From assembly GCF_023150235.1 (NCBI RefSeq), contig NZ_JAKLLH010000001.1, forward strand, positions 62,001-126,000: a DNA stretch of 64,000 nucleotides. The letters are read 5' to 3'. Of this stretch, positions 8,739 through 18,562 are shown piece after piece. The translations under genes were made by a program, and so were the position numbers. This DNA is from Azonexus sp. (GTDB lineage: Bacteria > Pseudomonadota > Gammaproteobacteria > Burkholderiales > Rhodocyclaceae). The notes under the pieces are model-generated. The model was not told the origin of the DNA. It did no database searches and was given only the letters and a program-made list of their open reading frames with translations. Position 1 is the first letter of the stretch, and each line of letters begins with the position of its first letter.

Positions 8739-9445
8739 TCAGGCAGATTTGGGTTGGGTGACCCAAAGTGCGTCATTAAATGCGGCGAGTATGGGTTGCA
8801 ACTGGCCGTTGAAAATCTTGTCGAGCCGACTGAAGCCGCCGCCTTCGCGTTTGAAGATCAGGTCGGGGTCGTCGAGCGCCGCGCAGTCTACCAGCACATT
8901 GGCCTTGGTCTGCGCGGCGATGCGTTTGAGCCATTCGCGTTGCGGGGTGGTCCAGGGGGAGCCACCTGGTGGATGGGCGAGAAGCTGCTGCAAGGCATGG
9001 TCGACGCGCTCGCTATAAGGTAATAAGGGGTCGCCGATGGCAGCTTGGCGGATATAGCCGACGATGCGCGCGGCGATGTCCTGATTGGTGAGTTCGCGCC
9101 AGGCAGTGGCCAGCCGGGTTTCGCTGAAGCCGGCGGCATCCAGCGCCAGTGCCAGCTCACGCAGCTGGGCACGGGTCAGGTCGCGGGGGCGGGTGAGTAC
9201 GGTGAGCAGGGCGGGGATTTCGTTGCTGTGGCGCTTGAGGTAGTCGCTGAACTCGCGCAGGTACTCTTCTGGCTTGTGGGCTTGTCCATAGCCGCGCTCA
9301 ATCCGGTCAACGCGGTCCGGGTGGTCGGAAACATAAACCGGGCGGGGCGTGCTGCTGGTTTGCCGGTCGAGTAGTTCGCCCAGGCCGGGACGCTGGCTGA
9401 TCCAGTGGGCGAGATCGGCGAGTGGCAGGGTTTTTAGTTTTCGCG
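8739..9445 (-). pseudogene. hsdR: C-terminal remnant of type I restriction subunit HsdR
   Basis: About 235 residues match the C-terminal region of EcoEI-type HsdR proteins. They run from LKTLPLADLAHWISQRPGL through a helical segment with VDRIERGYGQAHKPEEYL and end near GGFSRLDKIFNGQLQPIL. An intact HsdR is roughly 800-1000 residues with an N-terminal nuclease and a DEAD-box motor; none of that is present. Upstream sequence passes directly into the 3' part of a duplicated DUF5655 gene. An ATG at 9458 lies inside that foreign segment, so a short fusion protein could still be made, but it would lack every catalytic domain. It sits 17 bp upstream of hsdM. Confidence 0.85.
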
Positions 9446-9696
9446 ACGACGGTGGCAAAGTTCTTCAGGCGTTTGAAGGCGACATACAGGCGCAACTCCT
9501 TGCGCTGCACATCGTCGCCCAACGACAACACGCAGTCTTCCAGCGAGGCCAGCAGTTCGGTGAGCTGTGGTGGCTGCAGCGGCAGCCACTCGGCAAACGA
9601 GCGGTCGCGGGGCGCCGCCTTGGGCGCTGTAGCTTCGGTTACTGCTGACTTGCTCGCCTTGCCGGCGGTGAGGCGGAAGAGTTTGATGTCGCTCAT
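9440..9696 (-). pseudogene. Internally deleted and truncated second copy of the DUF5655 endonuclease gene
   Basis: It starts MSDIKLFRLTAGKAS exactly like the intact gene at 1108-2052, then jumps to SAVTEATAPKAAPRDRSF and runs to about FATVVAK before homology ends. Roughly 145 residues, including the whole PD-(D/E)XK part, are missing. The deletion joins two copies of a short CTCGCCTTGCC-like repeat that encodes the KAS repeats in the intact gene. The 3' end is fused to the HsdR remnant. The ATG overlaps the PIN gene stop by 4 bp, so it was once a normal cistron of its own ATPase-PIN cassette. At nucleotide level the two copies are nearly identical, so the duplication is recent. Confidence 0.88.
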
Positions 9697-10151
9697 GGGG
9701 CGGACCGCTCAAATCCCTGCAGATCGCTATCCAGCGTCCAGATTCTGACGCTACTTAACGGATGCCGGGCACAGCAGGTCTCCCATTCCTTGATGATCGA
9801 CAAATCGCCAAAGCCAATCCCTGTAGTGGCTCGATCTGGAAAATCGGACAACCAATTCGATACTTGTGTATTGCTCGGGAAATTCACCGGCTGCCAAGGG
9901 GCTTCTCCTTGTAGGGCCTTACGAATTTCGTCAACAAAGCGTTGGGCTGCGCTCCGGCGTTTAGCCCCCTCCGCGACGTGCGCAATGTGATTTCCTGTTT
10001 CCACAATGGCCGCCATTGGCAGCAGCAGATGGTCGTTCTGTTCAAGATGTTCAGAGAGAGTCTGAAGGACGGCTTTCCGATGCTGATTGCGTCCGTGTAC
10101 ATCAAGCACGTTTAACAGAATCGACGTATCGACAAGAACAATCGCACTCAC
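9693..10151 (-). CDS. PIN-domain nuclease (ATPase partner, copy 2)
   Basis: This 152-residue protein has PIN acidic motifs at IVLVDTSILLNVLD (Asp8), VETGNHIAHV, GIGFGDLSIIKEW and RIWTLDSDLQGF. The GTG start at 10151 overlaps the stop of the ATPase gene (GTGA). Like copy 1 it is expected to be a metal-dependent RNase, but the two PIN proteins share little beyond the fold, so they probably have different targets. Unlike copy 1 it is not followed by an RNA ligase; the deleted DUF5655 gene comes next. Confidence 0.75.
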   Translation of the reverse strand: MSAIVLVDTSILLNVLDVHGRNQHRKAVLQTLSEHLEQNDHLLLPMAAIVETGNHIAHVAEGAKRRSAAQRFVDEIRKALQGEAPWQPVNFPSNTQVSNWLSDFPDRATTGIGFGDLSIIKEWETCCARHPLSSVRIWTLDSDLQGFERSAP

Positions 10152-11479
10152 AGATCACCTCCCTGAAGAATGGAGTTGAGCCAGTCGCGCGCCCGTCGTT
10201 TGCGCTCTTCACTGCCGGGGTGGTTCTTCACGAATCTTTCCAGAGCCCCTGTTGTCATCAAATGCCCGAGACTACCCTGTGCCAATAGTTCTGGAACATC
10301 GGGAATGTTCTCCATGCGGACCAGACAACTTGCTCCTGAGGCTTGATCCCGGTAGCAAAAAACCACATCGGGTACCGCGGCATCAGGTAAAGCGTCCAAC
10401 ATGGCAGGGTTGTGGGTGGATAGCAGCACACGCAAGTGCCTCCGCTCGGCAATCGAGCGTATACAAGACAACAGATGGTGTGCTCGGCTCGGGTGGACTC
10501 CATTGTCGATTTCTTCAATAACCACCAGGCTGCCTTCGGCGGCAGAAAGCATCGCGGCAGCAATCGCCAGAACGCGCAGGGTGCCATCGGAAAGCAGCGA
10601 AGCATCGTAGTCACGTCGTTCGCCACCGAAGGTCTCTTGCAGCTTGACCATTACCTCGCCGCGTGGCCCTTCAAGGAAATCCAGCCCGGCAATATCCTGT
10701 TCTGGCAGGCTTTGAATGAAATCGAGGATCGCTCGACGATTCTCAACATATGACGCAACGCTGGCGTTCGTATCCCGGCCCCATAGCCGGAGCAGAACGC
10801 TGGAAAGATTGGTGCCGTCGCCGAGTAAGCGCTTGTCGGACACAAAGCTGTATTCGCGCATTCGTGCCGGCACGGGGTCGAGAAAAAGAATGTTGGATAG
10901 CAAGCTCTGGTAGCGGCGCGCGACTATGGGAATTGTCTCCTGCGCCTGTTTATGCCCTGCAGCGAATCGTGCTGGCGAATCAAGCTGCGCGAAAATCGCC
11001 ATTTGGTCGCTGCACAACAACGGGTGTAACTTGTTTCGCCCTTTTAAAAAATTGTTATAAGCAACGCCAGCGTCAGTACTCAGCCCCTGTGAGGGCTGGT
11101 CAAGATCGTAAAGCGGCACTTTCTTGCCTGCGTCCTCAACCCGTTCACCCACCACATGCAGTTCGCCATCGCGCAGCCCGACCTGCATTCGCAGCGTTCC
11201 CCATTCGGCATCGTCAAGATCGCAACCCAGTCCAAAAACCGTTTCTCCGCGATAGCACAAATCCTCTACACGTCCGCGTACGATGCGTTCAGCACTATTC
11301 ACGGTGTACTGGATTGTGGAAAGTTTTTGTCCTTGTGCCAGCCAGGAGAGCAAGCGCAGGCCCTCAATGGCATTACTCTTTCCCGCTGCATTGGCACCAA
11401 TGAGGACCGTTAGCGGTCCCAAGGGAAGGCGAGCTTCACGGTAGCTCTTGAAATTCTTCAGGGTAAAGGCAGTCAGCAT
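10148..11479 (-). CDS. AAA_21/AAA15-type ATPase (copy 2)
   Basis: This 443-residue ABC-like ATPase starts MLTAFTLKNFKSYREARL. Walker A is LIGANAAGKSNAIEGLRLL, the signature region SLLSDGTLRVLAIAAAML, Walker B LVVIEEIDNGVHPS, and the H-loop LLSTHNPAMLDAL. The C-terminal stretch reads GHLMTTGALERFVKNHPG. It is the first gene of the 10.4-kb minus-strand operon, so its promoter should lie in 11480-11720. Fused translationally to a PIN nuclease, it is likely the sensor/regulator of that nuclease. It is a different subfamily from copy 1 (no DUF3696 tail). Confidence 0.85.
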   Translation of the reverse strand: MLTAFTLKNFKSYREARLPLGPLTVLIGANAAGKSNAIEGLRLLSWLAQGQKLSTIQYTVNSAERIVRGRVEDLCYRGETVFGLGCDLDDAEWGTLRMQVGLRDGELHVVGERVEDAGKKVPLYDLDQPSQGLSTDAGVAYNNFLKGRNKLHPLLCSDQMAIFAQLDSPARFAAGHKQAQETIPIVARRYQSLLSNILFLDPVPARMREYSFVSDKRLLGDGTNLSSVLLRLWGRDTNASVASYVENRRAILDFIQSLPEQDIAGLDFLEGPRGEVMVKLQETFGGERRDYDASLLSDGTLRVLAIAAAMLSAAEGSLVVIEEIDNGVHPSRAHHLLSCIRSIAERRHLRVLLSTHNPAMLDALPDAAVPDVVFCYRDQASGASCLVRMENIPDVPELLAQGSLGHLMTTGALERFVKNHPGSEERKRRARDWLNSILQGGDL

Positions 11480-11720
11480 GAGGGGTCCTCAAGAATCTGA
11501 GTATCAAACGATATATCTATTTTTAGGCTGGCGCTTGGTGGTCTGTGCTCTGACCAGTTGGCGTAGAAAAAGCGCCTTGCATTCTGTTGTCTGGGATTGT
11601 TGTGCAATCCGACACAACAGAACCAGCAAGGCCGGGATACTACCTTCAATAATCCCTTTTGATATATGCCATCCGCCACGGTCGACCGTAAAAACCACCC
11701 ATTTTCCCCATCCCCAAACA
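11480..11720. other. Intergenic region upstream of the defence operon
   Basis: About 240 bp without a convincing gene. It must contain the promoter for the operon reading toward lower coordinates. The sequence is AT-richer than its right-hand neighbour. It contains one degenerate copy of the CGGTCGACCG palindrome (11677-11690) whose arms are no longer complementary. I could not pick out a confident -35/-10 pair. Confidence 0.4.
11677..11690. repeat. CGGTCGACCG-core palindrome, copy 2 (degenerate)
   Basis: The core reads CACGGTCGACCGTA, one mismatch from the family core. The right side continues as AAAAACCACCC, but the left arm does not pair with it. It lies just beyond the ettA terminator, so it may be a decayed former terminator. 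Confidence 0.6.
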
Positions 11721-11746
11721 AAAATCGCGGCCGGGGCCGCGATTTT
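11721..11746 (-). terminator. Intrinsic terminator of ettA (bidirectional)
   Basis: AAAATCGCGGCC pairs with GGCCGCGATTTT around a two-base centre. This gives a strong GC stem flanked by A and T runs, 24 bp downstream of the ettA stop. Confidence 0.85.
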
Positions 11747-11769
11747 CTGGGGGCTGAACTGCCGATGGT

Positions 11770-13434
<1,665 letters not shown>

Positions 13435-13525
13435 GAAAATTCCTTTGACGACGGGTGAATTGGGAGGATGGCGCCGATGCGTGGTGCGGGCGCGCCAATG
13501 GGCGGGATTCTACCAATCGCCAGGG

Positions 13526-13558
13526 CGATTCCCAATCGATTCCCAATCGATTCCCAAT
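13526..13558. repeat. Three tandem 11-bp repeats upstream of a chemoreceptor
   Basis: The unit CGATTCCCAAT occurs three times in direct tandem and a fourth unit begins and then diverges. The region lies between the divergent ettA and chemoreceptor genes. An 11-bp period is close to one helical turn, so all copies face the same side of the DNA, which would suit a cooperative binding site. Confidence 0.7.
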
Positions 13559-13703
13559 CGATTCGCCGTCGATTCCCCTCGGATCGTCCGTCGATCGTTC
13601 ATTGCACCAGCAGAAAAGTCGCCAGGGGTGGGCCTCGGGTTTTCCCCATTTGTCAGTGTCGGGGTGGGGTGTTGCAATCGCCGCCTGTCATTGGGGGACC
13701 ATC

Positions 13704-15500
13704 ATGAGCGTTTTTGCCGGGTTATACGATTGGGTCGAGCGGACCTTCTGGGATTCGCTGACCAAGAAACTGATGAGTTTCCTGCTCCTTTTTCTCGTCG
13801 ACCTGGTTTATCTCGTCATCTACGGCCATTACCAGACGGCGCTGGTCGACGAATTGCGTCGGGCGGGCGTTGCGGATGAATTGCTGCGGCGCATCGATCA
13901 ACTGCTGGAGCAAGGTCTGTTCGCAATGCTGCTGGTAACGGCGCTTGGCCTGTTGATCAATCTTGGGCAGATTGCCTATCTGCGTTACCTGATTGTTCGC
14001 CCGGTACGGGCCATTGCCCGCATCTTCGACGAAATCGGTCGCGGCGAAGGTGATTTTTCGCGCACCCTGCCGGTCAATACCCACGATGAACTGCGCACCC
14101 TGGCCGAAAGCTACAACCGGTTTGCCGACCGAATGTGCGAAATCATCGGTGAGGTACGCAAGATGAGCGTCAGCATCGCCTGCGAGGCAGTCGCGGTCCG
14201 CAAGACGGTCGCTACCACCTCGCAGCAGGCACTACGCCAGGGCGAGGTTGCCGGGACAGTCTTCGGCGCAAGCAACGAGGCCGTCCGGGCGATCCAGGGC
14301 GTCTCGTCGTCGACCGAAGTGATTGCCCGGTCCACCGATGCCAATCTGCACACAGCCCGGGCTTCGCTCGACGAAATGCGCGATATCGTCGATAAGGTGC
14401 ATCTGGTCAGCGACAAGCTGAGCCAGTTCAACGACACCGTCGAGCGGCTGGCCAGGTATTCCGAAGGTATTCGCCGTATCGCCGGGCTGATCAAGGAAAT
14501 CGCCGACCAGACCAATCTGCTGGCCTTGAATGCCGCTATCGAGGCGGCGCGGGCCGGCGAGATGGGGCGCGGCTTCGCCGTCGTTGCCGACGAGGTGCGC
14601 AAGCTGGCTGAGCGGGTCAATGTCGCGACGCAAGAAATCGGCGACAACATCGGCGGCATGATCGCGCTGGTTCGCGATACGCAAAGCGAGAACGAAGCCA
14701 TCAACCACGACATCGTCGCCACCCGCGAAACCGTCGAGCGTTCTTCGGACGAGTTCCGGCGCATGGTCGGCGATTTCGAGCGTACCGGTCTGCAACTGGC
14801 GCAGATTGCCGCTGCCATGGAGCAATTGAGCGCCACCAACGGTCAGGTGCACCAAGCGGTGGTCCAGGTGCATGACCTGTCGCGCGAGGTTTGCACCTGC
14901 ATGAAGGATTCCGAGCGTTCGAGCCGCAACCTCAGCGAGACCACCGAGAGCATTCAGGAACTGGTTTCACGTTTCAAGATCGGCCGGGGTGCTTTCGATT
15001 ACAACGTCGATCAGGTGCGGCTGTTTCGCGATGCCATCCGGGAAAAGCTGGCAGGCATGCTGGCGCGGGGCATCGACGTTTTCGACCGGGATTACCGGCC
15101 GATTGCCGGCACCGATCCGCAAAAATATTCCGTCAAATACGAACAGGCCTATGTTCAGGAATGCCAGGAATTGCTCGACGATGCCCTGGCGCGGATGAAA
15201 GGGGGCGTCTATGCCGTCGCGGTCGACCTGGCCGGTTATCTGACGGCGCACAACAGCCGCTACTCAAAGCCCTTGACCGGTGATTACCGCCAGGACCTGG
15301 TCGGTAACCGGACTCGCCGCAAATTCGATGCTCCGACCGAGTTGCGGGCGGCACGCAATACGCAGCCGCTGCTGCTGCAGACCTATCAGCGCGATACCGG
15401 CGAAATCCTCTGCGACATCGCCATGCCCATCGTGCTCGACGGACGGCACTGGGGCAATGTCCGCGTCGGTTGCGACAGCGCGGCGCTGCTCGGTTCCTGA
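13704..15500 (+). CDS. Methyl-accepting chemotaxis protein with C-terminal sensor-like domain
   Basis: This is a 598-residue chemoreceptor. A first membrane segment ([19 protein letters not shown]), a short periplasmic loop and a second segment ([16 protein letters not shown]) come first. A HAMP domain ([20 protein letters not shown]) leads to the signalling domain, whose hairpin tip reads [22 protein letters not shown]. Beyond the usual end is about 165 residues (from [10 protein letters not shown] to the end) with a cache/PAS-like pattern ([37 protein letters not shown]). So the sensor may be cytoplasmic and C-terminal, because the periplasmic loop (about 40 residues) is too small. The ATG at 13704 was chosen because it directly precedes the membrane segment. 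Confidence 0.88.
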   Translation: MSVFAGLYDWVERTFWDSLTKKLMSFLLLFLVDLVYLVIYGHYQTALVDELRRAGVADELLRRIDQLLEQGLFAMLLVTALGLLINLGQIAYLRYLIVRPVRAIARIFDEIGRGEGDFSRTLPVNTHDELRTLAESYNRFADRMCEIIGEVRKMSVSIACEAVAVRKTVATTSQQALRQGEVAGTVFGASNEAVRAIQGVSSSTEVIARSTDANLHTARASLDEMRDIVDKVHLVSDKLSQFNDTVERLARYSEGIRRIAGLIKEIADQTNLLALNAAIEAARAGEMGRGFAVVADEVRKLAERVNVATQEIGDNIGGMIALVRDTQSENEAINHDIVATRETVERSSDEFRRMVGDFERTGLQLAQIAAAMEQLSATNGQVHQAVVQVHDLSREVCTCMKDSERSSRNLSETTESIQELVSRFKIGRGAFDYNVDQVRLFRDAIREKLAGMLARGIDVFDRDYRPIAGTDPQKYSVKYEQAYVQECQELLDDALARMKGGVYAVAVDLAGYLTAHNSRYSKPLTGDYRQDLVGNRTRRKFDAPTELRAARNTQPLLLQTYQRDTGEILCDIAMPIVLDGRHWGNVRVGCDSAALLGS

Positions 15501-15597
15501 ATGCCGGGGGCGGCATGGCGGGGCGGCGGGCGGCGCAAGCGCCTCCCTCTCGTCCCCACATGGTGCATGTCCGGCCTGGCCTGCGCTTGACCCGGCG

Positions 15598-16488
<891 letters not shown>

Positions 16489-16708
16489 TCAAGCAGTGGC
16501 TGCGGCAGCGTCTGGCGGACCAAAGTCGGCGGCAGGGCGTGATATTGGACGAAAGTCATGGAGTGGGCAAAAAACTGCCCGGAGGCAGCCCCGTTATCAC
16601 CCGCCATTCTTGATTACTATCAGTTCTGACAGGTCATTTCCCTGGTTTTTGTTGTTAACATCGCGCCCCTCGAAGGCGAGTCGGTATTCGGAAGGAATAG
16701 GCGCGAGA

Positions 16709-18079
16709 ATGATGGAAACGGTGGATATTTTTCCGTGGGAAGACAGCTTTTGCACAGGGATCGAGCTGATCGATACCCAGCACCGCAAGCTGGTTGAGCT
16801 GCTCAACCTGTTGGCCAGCCGGATGGCGTTCCGTTCCGACGATATCGAAGTCGGCGAAATTTTCGACGGTCTGCTCGAATACGCCAGCTATCACTTCGCC
16901 AGCGAGGAAGCGATCTGGGCCGAACATCTCGCCGGCGAGGAGATGGAAGCGGCACACCAGGAAACGCATAGCGGTTTCGTCGAGAAAATCGTGGCTCTGC
17001 GCCAGGAACTCAATGGCGGCCAGATCGACCACGTTGCCGAGGAAGCGCTGGGTTTTCTCGCCCGCTGGCTGGCCTCACACATCCTGGAGAACGACCGCTA
17101 CATGGCGGCCGTGGTGTTGGCGCTCGGTGAAGGCAAGAACCTGGCGGCGGCCAAGCAGCAGGCCAGCGAAAAGATGAACGGCGACGGCCGGATCCTGATC
17201 AACATCATCCTCTCGATCTACGGCAGCCTGTCGGCCAATACCCTGCAATTGATGCGCGAAATCGCCGAGCGCAAGAGGCGCGAAATCGAACTGGTCCAGG
17301 CCCGGATGCGCGCCGAATCGGCCAATTTCGCCCGCAGCAAGTTCCTCGACAACATCAGCCATGCTTTCCGGACGCCGCTGAACGCGATCATGGGCATGGG
17401 GCAATTGCTCGACGATCCCGGTTTTTCGCCCGAGGAACGGCAGGGTTTCACCGGGGTGATCATGGATTCCAGCCGCGAATTGCTGGCGCTGGTCGATCAC
17501 CTGATCGGTCTGGCCGAAGCCGATGCCGGCCGGATGTCGCTGGAAACCCGCGCCTTCGAAGCGCATTCCCTGCTGCACACGAGTTATGCCCAGTATGCCG
17601 ACTTGCTGCTGCAGAAGGGGCTGCAGTTCGAGTCGCAGATCGTGTCGAACGCCGGGCGTTACGCCGGCGACAGCCAGAAACTGCTACAGATGCTCGGTAA
17701 CCTGCTCGGCAATGCGATCAAGTTCACCGCGCAGGGCAAGATCGAGATGGCCGTGCGCGAACTGCGCCAGGAATCCGGGCGCGCGCTGCTGGAGTTCTCG
17801 GTCAGCGATACCGGCGTTGGGATCGAAGCCGCCGACCAGGAATGGCTGTTCCAGGCCTTTTCGCCGCATTCGCTGAGCAGCCCGCGCAAGAACGAGCACT
17901 CCGGCATCGGCCTGGCGATCGTGCGCAGCCTGGCCGAACTGATGGGCGGCACGGTTGGTCTCGAAAGTCAGCCGGGCGTCGGCTCACGCTTCTGGTTCAC
18001 CGCCTGGGTCGAGGTCGTCGATCTCCCCCGTTTTCAGCGTTCCGCCAGCTTGACCAGCGCCAGCGCATTGATGCAATAA
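16709..18079 (+). CDS. Bacteriohemerythrin-histidine kinase hybrid sensor
   Basis: This 456-residue protein has no membrane segments. Residues about 5-130 are a hemerythrin domain with iron-ligand motifs (TGIELIDTQHRKLVELLN; YASYHFASEEAIWAE; HQETHSGFVEKI; LASHILENDRYMA). A helical linker leads to HisKA (KFLDNISHAFRTPLNAIMGM) and HATPase_c (LLQMLGNLLGNAIKFTAQG; VSDTGVGIEAAD; GIGLAIVRSLAELMGG). It probably senses O2 or NO through the di-iron site. The residue after the phosphoacceptor His is Ala, where Glu/Asp is usual. No receiver or cognate regulator is adjacent. The end overlaps msrB by 46 bp on the other strand. Confidence 0.88.
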   Translation: MMETVDIFPWEDSFCTGIELIDTQHRKLVELLNLLASRMAFRSDDIEVGEIFDGLLEYASYHFASEEAIWAEHLAGEEMEAAHQETHSGFVEKIVALRQELNGGQIDHVAEEALGFLARWLASHILENDRYMAAVVLALGEGKNLAAAKQQASEKMNGDGRILINIILSIYGSLSANTLQLMREIAERKRREIELVQARMRAESANFARSKFLDNISHAFRTPLNAIMGMGQLLDDPGFSPEERQGFTGVIMDSSRELLALVDHLIGLAEADAGRMSLETRAFEAHSLLHTSYAQYADLLLQKGLQFESQIVSNAGRYAGDSQKLLQMLGNLLGNAIKFTAQGKIEMAVRELRQESGRALLEFSVSDTGVGIEAADQEWLFQAFSPHSLSSPRKNEHSGIGLAIVRSLAELMGGTVGLESQPGVGSRFWFTAWVEVVDLPRFQRSASLTSASALMQ

Positions 18080-18516
18080 CGCAGGCCGTTCGGCGCCGGG
18101 CCGTCGGGAAAGACGTGACCGAGGTGGCCGTCGCAGACGGCGCAGGTGGTTTCGATGCGCTGCATGCCGTGGCTTGCGTCGCCATGGTAGGCGACGGCGT
18201 TGGCTGCGACGGCCTGGGTGAAGCTGGGCCAGCCGCTGCCGCTGTCGAATTTCTCGCTGGCGTCGAACAGTTCGCTGCCGCAGCCGGCGCAGGCGTAGCG
18301 GCCGGGGCTGAAGACCGTGCACATCCCCGAACTGAAGGCGCGCTCGGTGCCTTTCTGGCGCAAGACATGAAACTGCTCCGGGCTTAGCCGTTGCCGCCAT
18401 TCGCTTTCGCTCAATTCCAGTCGCTGTGCTGGTGGTGGATTGCCGTCGCGGGCGCGTTGCAGGATGTCGCGCCAAGTCATCGGGACGGGCGGGGGCGGGC
18501 TGTCAGCGGTGGGCAT
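18034..18516 (-). CDS. msrB: Peptide methionine-(R)-S-oxide reductase MsrB
   Basis: This 160-residue protein repairs oxidised methionine. It shows zinc-binding CAGC and CAVC pairs, the conserved SGSGWPSF and a catalytic Cys in GLRYCINALAL. The N-terminal MTWRDILQ could be an internal start at 18480, giving 148 residues; both starts are plausible. There is no signal peptide, so it acts in the cytoplasm. The gene converges on the hemerythrin-kinase and the two coding regions overlap at their ends. Confidence 0.95.
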   Translation of the reverse strand: MPTADSPPPPVPMTWRDILQRARDGNPPPAQRLELSESEWRQRLSPEQFHVLRQKGTERAFSSGMCTVFSPGRYACAGCGSELFDASEKFDSGSGWPSFTQAVAANAVAYHGDASHGMQRIETTCAVCDGHLGHVFPDGPAPNGLRYCINALALVKLAER

Positions 18517-18562
18517 GCGGGTCTCCGGTGAACGAGGGGATGGGTGCGGGAAAGAAGCTTCT

